Positions 16,591 to 24,970 are shown, numbered from the stretch's first letter. The stretch: DNA of 64,000 nt from Mesorhizobium sp. SARCC-RB16n (GCF_008520305.1 NZ_ML703271.1:124001-188000); one strand, 5' to 3'. Notes: generated by a model from the sequence alone, not told the origin. Made by a program: numbers and translations.

Positions 16591-17466
16591 TCATTGCGAG
16601 TGGCCTTCCTGCCGGAACAGCACCTTCTCCAGTGCCTTCATGACCTGGTCGGTGATGAGGCCGAGTACGCCCAGCAGCAGGATGTAGCCGATGATGGTGT
16701 TTGTCTGGAAATAGCGCTGCGATACGGTGATGCGATAACCCAGACCTGATGTCGCCGCGACGAGCTCGGCCAGCACCAGCCAGGTCCACGCCCAGCCGAG
16801 ACTGATGCGCAGCGTGTCCCAGATACCCGGCAAGGCGCTGGGCACGACGATGCGCGTCAGGATCTTGCGGTCCGGCAGGCCGAGCGTGCGCCCAAGGCCG
16901 ATGAAGTCGGTAGGAACCCGTTTCACATTGTCCATGACCATCAGCACTTGCTGGAAGAAGGTGCCGATGAAAATGATCAGGAATTTTTGGGTATCTCCGG
17001 TACCTGCCCACAGGATGGAGAGCGGCACGAAAGCGACGACCGGCATATAGCGGATGAAATCCACCAGCGGCTCGATCGCCGCCTCCCAGGAGCGGAAACT
17101 GCCGATCAGTACGCCGATCGGGATGGACAATGCCGAGGCGAGAAGAAAGCCGATGGAAATGCGGTACATCGAAGCCCTGAGGTCCAGCCACAAGGTGCCG
17201 TCGGCCGCGAGCTTGGTGATCTGGCTCGCAACGCTGCCCGGCGACGGCAGGAAGATGGGTTTCACCCATTCCAGCCCGGTCGCCGCCCACCAGGCGAGAC
17301 CAAGGCCGACAAAGACGGCCACCGCTATCGCCAGGAAACGCGACCGGGCGATGGGCACGCCGATCCCGGAGGATCGGCGTCGCCTCGCCGGTTTTGCGGC
17401 GGGCGCCGGCGCCGGGCTGGCCAAACCGGTTTTCGCGGGAGGCTCCCCGGACATCTGCGTTACCAC
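16591..17466 (-). CDS. Sulfonate/taurine-type ABC transporter permease
   Basis: 291-residue inner-membrane permease of the SsuC/TauC type with a Pro/Ala/Arg-rich cytoplasmic N-terminus, about six transmembrane helices and the EAA-like cytoplasmic loop around DFIGLGRTLGLPDRKILTRI followed by VVPSALPGIWDTLRISLGWA. The initiator at 17466 is GTG; an ATG four codons in is an alternative. It lies 16 bp after the binding-protein gene and 10 bp before the ATPase gene, so the three form one importer. Confidence 0.82.
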   Translation of the reverse strand: MVTQMSGEPPAKTGLASPAPAPAAKPARRRRSSGIGVPIARSRFLAIAVAVFVGLGLAWWAATGLEWVKPIFLPSPGSVASQITKLAADGTLWLDLRASMYRISIGFLLASALSIPIGVLIGSFRSWEAAIEPLVDFIRYMPVVAFVPLSILWAGTGDTQKFLIIFIGTFFQQVLMVMDNVKRVPTDFIGLGRTLGLPDRKILTRIVVPSALPGIWDTLRISLGWAWTWLVLAELVAATSGLGYRITVSQRYFQTNTIIGYILLLGVLGLITDQVMKALEKVLFRQEGHSQ

Positions 17467-17482
17467 CGCGTCCCGGATCTCG

Positions 17483-18493
17483 TCATTGCGCCGCCTTGAC
17501 GAAGGACGGGTCGATCATCTGCTCCGGTGTCACATCGGCCTGAAGCAACTTGGCATTCTTGGCGGCCGCTTCGACATCGGCGAACGTCTTGGTGCTGAAA
17601 TCGCCGGTGAGCGCCGTCTTGTTTTCGGCCAGGGAGTAGTAGCGCACGCCGTCGAAGGCGGTGTTGAGGTCCTTGACGTCGGAACCAACAGCCTTGGCAA
17701 TGATGGCGCGACCACCCGGTGTATCGGAATTGTAGTCCTTGAGCGCGGCGTCCCAGCTCTTGATCATGGCCAGCACCTGGCCAGGCCGCGACTTGATCAC
17801 CTCGTCGCGCACCACCAGCACGTCGCTGATCAGGCCGGGATCCTCGCCGGCGGTGAACAACAGCTTGACGTCCTTGTTCTGCGCCATGGCAACGGTGAGA
17901 TACGGCTCGTAGGTGACCGCGACCGGCACACGACCCGCGATCAAGGCGCCGCCCGCGTCGGCGGCAGGCATCGGAACCGGCTGGACATCGGCGACCGACA
18001 TGCCGTTTTTTGCGAGCGCGTATTTGAGCAGGATGTCGCTCGTCGTGCCTTCCTCGAAAGCGACCTGCTTGCCCTTGAGATCGGCGATGGAGCTGACGTC
18101 CTTGCCGGCGATGATGGCATCGGCCGTCATGGAGACATCGAGCAGCAGCACGATCTTCACCGGCAGGCCGGCCGCAACCATGCCCATCGCCGTGTGGGTA
18201 GCGATATTGGCGGCGTCGAGCTGGCCGCTTGCGAGCGCTGCGTTGATATCCTTGTCCTCGGCGAAATTCACGATCTGAACGTCCGACAGGCCGTTTGCCT
18301 TGAACAGGCCCTTGGCGTCGGCGACATGCCACTGGCCATACCCAAGCCAGGGCTCGATGCCGATCTTGAACGGACCGGCCTCGGGCGTCGTGGGAATGGC
18401 CGCATCGGCCGCATGGGCTGTCGGGGCGGCGGTGAGCCCGAAGGCAACGGCCATCACCAACGCGCGAAATTGTCCTGCTAGGTTAAGCGTCAT
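17483..18493 (-). CDS. Sulfonate/taurine-type ABC transporter substrate-binding protein
   Basis: 336-residue periplasmic protein of the SsuA/NMT1 family. The signal peptide runs from MTLNLAGQFRALVMAVAFGL to a cleavage site near AHAADA. Mature motifs include KIGIEPWLGYGQWHVADAKG, the LASGQLDAANIATH loop and SIADLKGKQVAFEEGTTSD, a hallmark arrangement of this family. The start is the ATG at 18493, preceded by AGGGGAACG; a longer frame upstream lacks family similarity. A HutC-type operator 174 bp upstream is shared with the neighbouring catabolic operon. The cargo is inferred to be dihydroxypropanesulfonate or a related sulfonate. Confidence 0.82.
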   Translation of the reverse strand: MTLNLAGQFRALVMAVAFGLTAAPTAHAADAAIPTTPEAGPFKIGIEPWLGYGQWHVADAKGLFKANGLSDVQIVNFAEDKDINAALASGQLDAANIATHTAMGMVAAGLPVKIVLLLDVSMTADAIIAGKDVSSIADLKGKQVAFEEGTTSDILLKYALAKNGMSVADVQPVPMPAADAGGALIAGRVPVAVTYEPYLTVAMAQNKDVKLLFTAGEDPGLISDVLVVRDEVIKSRPGQVLAMIKSWDAALKDYNSDTPGGRAIIAKAVGSDVKDLNTAFDGVRYYSLAENKTALTGDFSTKTFADVEAAAKNAKLLQADVTPEQMIDPSFVKAAQ

Positions 18494-18666
18494 CTTTCGT
18501 TCCCCTTGATGATCAGACCGCTTTTTTACCCAGGCATCCGGTCTGGTGAGACTGCAGGGTTCTGCTCTTGCGGCACTGTGCCTCGGCGTCTTGCCCGCCA
18601 CTTCATGGTTGAAGTGCTGACACATTTCAGCGTCAGCAGCAGCCGATGTCAAGGCTGAAATACATA

Positions 18667-18680
18667 CATGCATATACAAG
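18667..18680. promoter_or_regulatory. HutC/GntR-type operator upstream of the importer operon
   Basis: CATGCATATACAAG matches 13 of 14 bases of the site at 22956-22969 in front of the dehydrogenase operon. The form resembles the CTTGTATATACAAG palindromes bound by HutC-subfamily GntR regulators. The regulator gene lies between the two operons, so a two-site local regulon is likely. Confidence 0.6.
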
Positions 18681-18924
18681 TTGGAGTGACTCAAATTTTA
18701 CGTTGATCCGGCGAGTCCCCCAGCCCGACTGCTCACGTTTTTTCAGGATCGATCCGATCGAGAAAACCGGTCATCCGGTCGGTTCCGCCATCGGGCTCGC
18801 TGCCGACCATCTCTTGCTGTTGGAACTCAAGCGTCGCGGCATGCTGCCGGTGGTTGGCGAGCAATGCTGCGATCAGGATTTTTCCTGTCGCCGTGAAATC
18901 TCGGCCTGCATTGGCTCGTGGACT
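18681..18924. other. Unassigned intergenic stretch between importer operon and regulator gene
   Basis: After the operator, about 240 bases separate the importer operon from the 3' end of the GntR gene. A rightward reading contains PIEKTGHPVGSAIGLAADHL and LELKRRGMLPVVGEQ, which looks somewhat protein-like but has no start, no ribosome binding site and no family I recognise. It may be a decayed gene fragment or chance. Confidence 0.3.
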
Positions 18925-19656
18925 TCAGCTTGCTTTGGAAGGCGAGTAGCGGCTGCCGAGCGAGTAGCGGCTACCGGCATAGATCAGCCTGCTGATCGTG
19001 GCCACGACTGCCCCCGTCCATGTCCTGCGATGCAGGAGGAGGCAGCAACTGCCGACATCGATGCCGAGATGCTGCGCCGTCTCCTTGTCGGCCGGGATGG
19101 CGGAGATGATGTGCTCGACCTCGGTGACCGGGGTCTTCTGCATGAGGTAGTCGTAGGTCGCCGTCTTGGTGAAGTCCTGCTTGTCATAGTCGGGGATCAG
19201 GCCCGGATTGACGAAGCGCTCTTCCAGTTGCACCGGCAGGTCGTTCTCGAAATTGACGACGACGGAGTGATAGATCGAGGTGCGCTTCGCAAACTCGAAC
19301 GACAGCGCGAGTTCCTTCGTCGGCACGATGGTTTCGAGGACGAGGACTTCGGAGCGATGCCTGTTGCCGCGCTCGACGATCTCGGCGGCGATGTTGTTGA
19401 TCTCGATCAGCGTCGACTGCGGGCGGGGTGGCGCGATGAATGTGCCGACGCCTTGCAGCCGGATCAGGAATCCCGCGGCGGTCAGTTCCCGCAACGCCCG
19501 GTGAACCGTCATCCGCGACACACCCAGCGAAACCACCAGCTCGTTCTCGGACGGCAGCTTGCGATCCTTGCCCCATTTGCCCGTTCCGATGTTGGTCAGG
19601 ATGTAATCCTTCACCTTCTCGTAAAGGGGGCTCGCCGTATCGGGCAAATCGATCAT
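18925..19656 (-). CDS. GntR-family regulator, HutC subfamily
   Basis: 243-residue regulator with an N-terminal winged helix (LPSENELVVSLGVSRMTVHR at about 35-54) and a C-terminal UbiC/UTRA effector-binding domain (about 85-235, with HSVVVNFENDLPVQLEERFVN). It closely resembles histidine-utilisation repressors, but no hut genes are nearby. It is the last gene of the leftward SDR / HisD-like / Zn-dehydrogenase operon, so it probably controls that operon and the importer through the two CATATACAAG operators. The tail repeats SRYSLGSRYSPSK, a short tandem extension absent from typical members. Confidence 0.78.
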   Translation of the reverse strand: MIDLPDTASPLYEKVKDYILTNIGTGKWGKDRKLPSENELVVSLGVSRMTVHRALRELTAAGFLIRLQGVGTFIAPPRPQSTLIEINNIAAEIVERGNRHRSEVLVLETIVPTKELALSFEFAKRTSIYHSVVVNFENDLPVQLEERFVNPGLIPDYDKQDFTKTATYDYLMQKTPVTEVEHIISAIPADKETAQHLGIDVGSCCLLLHRRTWTGAVVATISRLIYAGSRYSLGSRYSPSKAS

Positions 19657-19687
19657 TTCAAAATCCTTTCCGGCAAACCATCGGAAG

Positions 19688-20713
19688 TCACCGATGCCCG
19701 GCAGGTTGCCGCATGCGGATGACTGTTTTCAAGCCATCGCTCTGCCCGGCCAACAGCCGCTCATAGGCGGCCGGAATGTCGTCGAGGCCGATCTCGCGAT
19801 CGACAAGGGCCAGGAGCGGTTCACTCAGTTCAGCCAGCATCCGCACGGCGTCGGACAATTCGTCGGCGAAGGCATGACATCCCAGCAATGCGATCTCGCG
19901 CTCGACCAGAAGATTGGGATCGATGTCGAGGCGGCCATGAAAGATGCCGACCATCGCCACCGCGCCACCAGGATCGAGAACGTCGAGCAACTGGTTGAAC
20001 GCGGCGATGCTGCCGGTCGCCTCGACGGCCGCCAGTAACGGGGCATGGGCGGTCGCGGCAGCAATGGCGTCGCGGTCGAGGTCGACGATCGTAGCGCCCG
20101 TCACCCTCGCCACGCGGGCACACCGCGCCTGGTTACGGTCGCAGACAAGGACCGTGCCGGAGAAGGTTCGGGAGAGCAGCAGCGCGGCAAGACCACCGAT
20201 CGGGCCGCAACCGACGACAAGCACCGCGCCCGCCGTCTTCGGCAGGCGCCGCACCGCGTGCAACGCCACCGCGAGCGGCTCGGCCATGGCAGCGACCCGT
20301 TCGTCAAGGCCGGCGTCGATCACATGCAGCAGCCGTGCCGGCAACACTGCCTGTTCGGCAAAGCCGCCGTCGCAGATTTCGCCGACGAAGCCCAGCGAGG
20401 CGCAAAGATGCCGCCTGCCGGCACGGCATTGCGCGCAATGCCCGCACCAGAAACGGGAATCGGCAACCACCCTGTCGCCGACAGCGATGGTATCGACACC
20501 TTCGCCCAGCGCGATCACAGTGCCGGTCAGCTCATGGCCTGCCGTCGAGGGCGACCGGCTTATCCATTGGCCGGTGCGGAAATTATGCAGGTCCGAACCG
20601 CAAATGCCGGCGGCATCGATCCTGAGCTTAACCCAGCCGGCATCCGGAATGCCCGGCGCGGCGATGTCCTCGACGCGCAGATCGCCCGGTCCATAAAGTC
20701 GTGCCGCCTTCAT
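19688..20713 (-). CDS. Zinc-dependent alcohol dehydrogenase (HpsP-like)
   Basis: 341-residue MDR-family dehydrogenase of the sorbitol/threonine dehydrogenase type. The catalytic-zinc ligands are in AAGICGSDLH and GHELTG; the structural-zinc cysteines form CGHCAQCRAGRRHLC; the cofactor loop is VLVVGCGPIGGLAALL. In dihydroxypropanesulfonate (DHPS) degraders, HpsP is such a dehydrogenase and works with the SDR HpsO to interconvert DHPS enantiomers through the 2-keto form. Here it sits 15 bp after the HisD-like gene and 31 bp before the regulator gene. Assignment to DHPS is inferred from the set of three dehydrogenases plus a sulfonate-type importer. Confidence 0.7.
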   Translation of the reverse strand: MKAARLYGPGDLRVEDIAAPGIPDAGWVKLRIDAAGICGSDLHNFRTGQWISRSPSTAGHELTGTVIALGEGVDTIAVGDRVVADSRFWCGHCAQCRAGRRHLCASLGFVGEICDGGFAEQAVLPARLLHVIDAGLDERVAAMAEPLAVALHAVRRLPKTAGAVLVVGCGPIGGLAALLLSRTFSGTVLVCDRNQARCARVARVTGATIVDLDRDAIAAATAHAPLLAAVEATGSIAAFNQLLDVLDPGGAVAMVGIFHGRLDIDPNLLVEREIALLGCHAFADELSDAVRMLAELSEPLLALVDREIGLDDIPAAYERLLAGQSDGLKTVIRMRQPAGHR

Positions 20714-20728
20714 CGCGATCGTCTCCGC

Positions 20729-22051
20729 TCAGCCAGCGAGATAGCGGTCGCGGATCTCCGAAACCGCATTTTCATGCGAGCTGAAGCCCTCGTAGCGGGC
20801 GAGCCTGCGGGCGTGCAGCGCCAGTTCCGGATAGGCGGCAGAGGTAACGTAGCCGACCGACGAGCGCTTGACGAAATCCGTCACCGAGAGCGGCCCATAA
20901 GTTCGCGCCCAGCGGCTGGTCGGCAGCACGGCATTCGGCCCGAGGACGAAATTGGCAAGGGTCACCGGCGTATGCGGACCCATCAGGATTTCGGCCGCCT
21001 CGGTGATTTGGCCGAGATGCGCGAACGGCTCCTTCGACAGGATTTCCAGATGTTCGGGCGCATAGTCGTTGATGAAGCGATAGCTTTCCTCCAGCGATCC
21101 GGTCAGCACGATGCCGCCGCGCTCTCCCGTCAGCACCGCGCGCGAGAATTCCACACGTTGCTCGGTCATGCGCGACCAGTGCTGCGGGATCGCGGCCAGG
21201 GCGGCCTCCGCCACCTCGCGGCTGTGCGTCACCAGATAGGCCGAAGAATCCGGCCCGTGCTCGGCCTCGATCAAAAGGTCAAGCGCGGCAAGGCCTCCAT
21301 CGACGCTGTCATCGGCAAAGATGATGGCTTCGGAAGGCCCGGCAGGCAGACCCGTGTTGATGATCGAGGACAGCACGCTCTTGGCCGCCACCACCCAGGG
21401 GCTGCCCGGGCCGACGATCTTGAGCGCCGGCTTCACCGTCTCAGTGCCGTAGGCAACGGCGGCAACGGCCTGGGCGCCGCCGCATTTGTAGACGGTGTTC
21501 ACCCCGGCGAGACGAGCGGCGACCAGCGTGGCCGCGTCCACCGAGCCATCCGAGGTTGGCGGCGTCACGATGGCAACCTGCGGCACGCCGGCAATGACGG
21601 CTGGTACCGACGTCATCATGGTCACCGACGGAAAGGCGCCCTTGCCGCGCGGCACGTAGAGCGCGACCGACGCGATCGGCGTATACCTGTCGCCGGCATA
21701 GGCGCCCGGGCGGACTTCCTTGAGCCACATGGTTTCCGGTTTCTGCTCTTCATGAAAATGCCGGATGTTTTCGATGCCGAACCTGATGCTCTCCACGACA
21801 TCCTTCTCGACCTTGTCGAATGCCGCATCGAACTCCGCTTCCGACACCTTCAGCCCACCTTCGGCAACATTGGCCTTGTCGAGGTCCCTGGCAAACCGGA
21901 TCAGCGCGGCGTCGCCCTCGTCCCTCACCGCCTGGATGATCGGACGGACCTTTTCGACGAAGACCGACAGATCGCCCTCGGCCCGTTTCAGCAGACCGGC
22001 CCGCCGGGTGGCATTGAGGGATGACAGATCGTGGAAGCTGATGTCGGACAT
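20729..22051 (-). CDS. hpsN: Histidinol dehydrogenase-family protein, likely sulfopropanediol 3-dehydrogenase (HpsN-like)
   Basis: 440-residue member of the HisD family, not linked to other histidine genes. The conserved NDYAPEHLEI carries the catalytic Glu-His pair, and GGAQAVAAVAYGTETV the NAD-binding region. Two zinc-ligand positions of HisD differ: the SQAEHD glutamine is Glu (LIEAEHGPDS), and the aspartate of the GDYASGTN region is Asn (LANFVLGPNAVLPT). The final His region (SSHENAV) is kept. Such divergence fits HpsN, which oxidises (R)-2,3-dihydroxypropane-1-sulfonate to (R)-sulfolactate in two NAD-dependent steps. The substrate is inferred, and a true HisD cannot be fully excluded. 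Confidence 0.65.
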   Translation of the reverse strand: MSDISFHDLSSLNATRRAGLLKRAEGDLSVFVEKVRPIIQAVRDEGDAALIRFARDLDKANVAEGGLKVSEAEFDAAFDKVEKDVVESIRFGIENIRHFHEEQKPETMWLKEVRPGAYAGDRYTPIASVALYVPRGKGAFPSVTMMTSVPAVIAGVPQVAIVTPPTSDGSVDAATLVAARLAGVNTVYKCGGAQAVAAVAYGTETVKPALKIVGPGSPWVVAAKSVLSSIINTGLPAGPSEAIIFADDSVDGGLAALDLLIEAEHGPDSSAYLVTHSREVAEAALAAIPQHWSRMTEQRVEFSRAVLTGERGGIVLTGSLEESYRFINDYAPEHLEILSKEPFAHLGQITEAAEILMGPHTPVTLANFVLGPNAVLPTSRWARTYGPLSVTDFVKRSSVGYVTSAAYPELALHARRLARYEGFSSHENAVSEIRDRYLAG

Positions 22052-22130
22052 GGTATTCCCTTCGGTTGGAACGCAATGTGCCAGCCGGTCACATTGCGGA
22101 AGACTTTGTTTTCGAACCTAGCGAGCCGGC

Positions 22131-22904
22131 TCAGATCGATGCAAGGAAACCGCCGTCCACTGGAATGGACTGGCCGGTTATGTAGGCCGCGGCATCCGAG
22201 GCGAGGAACACAGCAATGCCGTGCAGGTCGCCGAGATCGCCGAAGCGGTGCTGCGGGATCTTGGCCAGCATGGATTGCCGCCACGCCTCGTTGCCGTAGA
22301 ACACCTCCGTCATCGCCGTCCTGAAATAGCCCGGGGCGATGGCGTTGACCCGGATGCCAAGCTCCGCCCACTCCGCTGCCAGCGCCCTCGTCATGCCCAG
22401 AAGTCCGGACTTAGACGACCCATATGGCACCGCCGTTGGAATGCCGACCTCTGAAGTCAACGAGCAGAGGTTGATGATGGCGCCGGGACGCCCGGCGTCC
22501 CGCATCTGCCTCGCCGCCGCCTGGGCGCAGAAGAACGCCCCTTTGAGGTTGGTGTCGACGATCCGGTCCCACAGCGCCTCGTCGACCTCGAGTGAGGGCC
22601 GGACCTCTTCCACCCCGGCATTGTTGACGAGAATGTCGAGGCCGCCAAGCAGGCGGGCTGCCTCGGCGGCAGCCGCGCGGCACTGGCCGACATCGGTCAC
22701 GTCGAGAGCAACGGCATGCGCAACCCCGCCGGCCGCGCGGATGGCCTCTATCGTCTCCTCGAGGGAAGCCAGGCTGCGCGCCGTGACCGCGACGTCGGCG
22801 CCGGCGGCGCTCAGCGCCTCGGCGATGCTGCGCCCAATGCCACGGCTGGCGCCAGTGACGAGCGCCTTCCTGCCCGAGAGGTCAAAAAGAGAAGCGTCGC
22901 GCAT
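22131..22904 (-). CDS. Short-chain dehydrogenase (HpsO-like)
   Basis: 257-residue classical SDR with cofactor motif VTGASRGIG (about 17-25), NNAG, the catalytic serine region NLCSLTSEVG and the active-site YGSSK, ending in ITGQSIPVDGGFL. It is the first gene of the leftward catabolic operon: ribosome binding site AGGAGGATC, ATG at 22904. With the HisD-like and Zn-dependent dehydrogenases it completes the three-enzyme set known from dihydroxypropanesulfonate use, where HpsO acts at carbon 2. The HutC-type operator at 22956-22969 lies 52 bp upstream. Other polyol or hydroxyacid substrates are possible. Confidence 0.7.
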   Translation of the reverse strand: MRDASLFDLSGRKALVTGASRGIGRSIAEALSAAGADVAVTARSLASLEETIEAIRAAGGVAHAVALDVTDVGQCRAAAAEAARLLGGLDILVNNAGVEEVRPSLEVDEALWDRIVDTNLKGAFFCAQAAARQMRDAGRPGAIINLCSLTSEVGIPTAVPYGSSKSGLLGMTRALAAEWAELGIRVNAIAPGYFRTAMTEVFYGNEAWRQSMLAKIPQHRFGDLGDLHGIAVFLASDAAAYITGQSIPVDGGFLASI

Positions 22905-22955
22905 ATGATCCTCCTTGGCCGCTCCGGTTGCGTGGCGGAGAGACTATCAGATCGA

Positions 22956-22969
22956 CTTGCATATACAAG
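22956..22969. promoter_or_regulatory. HutC/GntR-type operator upstream of the dehydrogenase operon
   Basis: CTTGCATATACAAG is a 14-bp palindrome with a single mismatched pair (CTTG...CAAG arms). It shares GCATATACAAG with the importer-operon site at 18667-18680. It lies where a repressor would block transcription of the SDR gene that starts at 22904. Confidence 0.62.
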
Positions 22970-23247
22970 CACGTACAAACAAGTGCGATGCTGGTGACGT
23001 CGTCCGCCGCACGCGCGATTGCGTAGCCGAAAGGCCTCCACACCTATCTGGGCGCCAGCGTCGGTTCGCCATCATGAAACGCCACTTCACGGCAACTCTG
23101 ACGCAATTGTTGTGATTTCCCGAGAGCCATGCTGAATTGCCTGGCGCGCAACCGGCTCGATATTCGTGGGTCTGCCCTCATGGAATTTCTCACGGGGCGT
23201 AGTCACTCCACCCACCAAGCCCATCATCGGTCGTAAGAGCCTCGTCC
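22970..23247. other. Divergent intergenic region, no gene seen
   Basis: These 278 bases separate the leftward dehydrogenase operon from the rightward FAD oxidoreductase gene. Only short spurious frames occur. No clear second operator or strong promoter was found; TACAAACAAG just after the operator could be a weak half-site. Confidence 0.4.
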
Positions 23248-24531
23248 ATGCCCGAAAGCAGCCCGCCCAGCAGCCTCTATCGCGAAACGGCCGGCGGCAC
23301 CGCCAACTATCCCGCCCTTGCCGGCGCGCAGCGGGCAAGGGTCGCCATCGTTGGCGGCGGCTTCACGGGGCTGTCAACCGCCTTGCACCTGGCGGAAGCC
23401 GGCGACGACGTCTGCGTGCTCGAGGCCCAACAGCCGGGCTGGGGAGCGTCGGGCAGGAATGGCGGCCAGGTCAATCCCGGTCTCAAATACGATCCCGACA
23501 CGATCGAGGCGATGTTCGGCCCCGATCTCGGGTCGCGCATGATCGAGTTCTCCTACGGCGCGCCGGATTTCACCTTCGGTCTCATCAGGCGCCTGTCGAT
23601 CGATTGCGAGGCCCGACAGAACGGCACCCTACGCGCGGCCATCCGCCCGAAGCCGGCAGCCGCGGTGCGGGCCACGGCCGCGCAATGCGAGCGGCGGGGG
23701 ATGCCGGTCAACATGTTGGACGCGAAGGCCATGGCGGCGCGAACCGGCACGGACAGATACATCGCCGGCATGTTCGATGCCCGCGGCGGCGACCTCCACC
23801 CCTTGAAATATACACTTGGGCTTGCCGCCGCCGCGCAGAAAGCCGGCGCGCGGATATTCGGCGGCAGTGAAGTCCTCTCGCTGAGCAGACAGGCCGGGCG
23901 CTGGCTCCTCAAGACGGCAGGCGGCTCCGTCAGCGCCGAGAAGGTCCTTGTCGCGACCAACGGCTATACCGGAACCCTGTGGCCGGGCCTGGAGCGGTCG
24001 CTCGTTCCGGTGTTCAGCGCCATCGCGGCGACCGAACCGCTGTCACCAGCGGTCGCCGCCACAATCCTCCCCGAAAGGCCGGTCGTCTACGAAGCCGGCA
24101 ATATCACCGTGTACTATCGCATCGACGCCCAGAACCGGCTTCTCATGGGCGGGCGAGGACCGATGAACCCCATCGGCGATACTTCCGCCATCCGCTACCT
24201 CACCGATTATGCGCTACGGCTCTGGCCGGCGCTTGCTGGAACCGGGTGGACACATGGCTGGAACGGCCGGGTCGCAATCACCAAGGATCATCTCCTGCAC
24301 GTTCATGAGCCGGAAGACGGCGTGCTGATCTGCCTTGGCTACAACGGCCGCGGTATTGCCATGGCCTCGGCGATAGGCAATGCGCTGGCAAATCGCCTTC
24401 GCGGCGACGAGACCACTCCCTTCCCGATGCCGATATCGCCGCTGAAGCCGATACGGTTCCATCGCTTCTGGCCGCTTGGTGTCAAGGCGGCGATCCTTTC
24501 GGGCCGGGTGAAGGACCGGTTCGGCCTTTGA
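23248..24531 (+). CDS. FAD-dependent amine/amino-acid oxidoreductase (DAO family)
   Basis: 427-residue flavoprotein of the D-amino-acid-oxidase-like family, similar in layout to gamma-glutamylputrescine oxidases. The N-terminal dinucleotide fold VAIVGGGFTGLSTALHLAEA (about 30-49) is followed by the GWGASGRNGGQVNPG flavin loop, VLVATNGYTG in the middle, and a C-terminal CLGYNGRGIAMASAIG that caps the FAD. No signal peptide, so cytoplasmic. Ribosome binding is weak (GAGCC). It is divergent from the sulfonate-type operon, with no cotranscribed partner. The substrate is unknown. Confidence 0.75.
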   Translation: MPESSPPSSLYRETAGGTANYPALAGAQRARVAIVGGGFTGLSTALHLAEAGDDVCVLEAQQPGWGASGRNGGQVNPGLKYDPDTIEAMFGPDLGSRMIEFSYGAPDFTFGLIRRLSIDCEARQNGTLRAAIRPKPAAAVRATAAQCERRGMPVNMLDAKAMAARTGTDRYIAGMFDARGGDLHPLKYTLGLAAAAQKAGARIFGGSEVLSLSRQAGRWLLKTAGGSVSAEKVLVATNGYTGTLWPGLERSLVPVFSAIAATEPLSPAVAATILPERPVVYEAGNITVYYRIDAQNRLLMGGRGPMNPIGDTSAIRYLTDYALRLWPALAGTGWTHGWNGRVAITKDHLLHVHEPEDGVLICLGYNGRGIAMASAIGNALANRLRGDETTPFPMPISPLKPIRFHRFWPLGVKAAILSGRVKDRFGL

Positions 24532-24547
24532 TGAGAAGGGCCCGCCG

Positions 24548-24768
24548 CTATGCTCCGGCTTCAGCGTCGGACAGTCTTCGGGCGTGCCATCTCAGATGGT
24601 CGTCCATGAATTTCGAGATGAAGAAATAGGAGTGATCGTAGCCGTCCCGCATGCGCAGCGTCGGCGCGATGCCGGCCTTGGCGCATGCCGCTTCCAGAAG
24701 CCAGAGCCTCACCCGTCATCGAGAAATCCATCCGACGTCCCTTGGTCGACGAAAAGCTCCGGGAAGCG
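24548..24768 (-). pseudogene. S-formylglutathione hydrolase (fghA) 3' remnant with frameshift
   Basis: The leftward reading ending at the TAG at 24548-24550 encodes RMRDGYDHSYFFISKF, then MDDHLRWHARRLSD, the hallmark C-terminus of S-formylglutathione hydrolase including the catalytic-His region. Upstream, RFPELFVDQGTSDGFLDDG continues the same family in another frame; one base is missing around 24711 (GGG-TGAGG where GGG-CTGAGG is expected), creating a stop. Nothing upstream of about 24768 matches. It is a truncated and frameshifted relic lying convergent to the FAD oxidoreductase gene. Confidence 0.72.
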
Positions 24769-24970
24769 GCGGCATCGGCCGGGACCACGGCAACCTCGGC
24801 GGATTGGGGTTTGAATCCCGCGCCAGGTCGGATCAAGCGTCCGCCTCGCCATGGAAATCGGTAGCCCGCATCATCCCGGCAACGCCGCTGGCGTCAGGTA
24901 ACAGGCTGCGGCCGTCGCACGCGAACGCCATGCGCCCATGGCGAAAAGGGACAACCATCACCGTTTGTTC

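Noticed and set aside
20045-22024. 659-codon open frame on the plus strand
   Set aside because: It is antisense to the Zn-dehydrogenase and HisD-like genes; His/Arg-rich composition and lack of motifs mark it as a shadow of GC-rich coding DNA.
18925-22051. Histidine utilisation (hut) or histidine biosynthesis locus, from HutC-like and HisD-like proteins
   Set aside because: No hutH/U/I/G or other his genes adjoin; the HisD-like protein has altered metal-ligand positions and the set matches hpsNOP better.
24801-24825. GGGGTTTGAATCCC resembling a tRNA T-arm
   Set aside because: No matching acceptor, D or anticodon arms fit around it, and the stretch lies at the ragged upstream side of the fghA relic.
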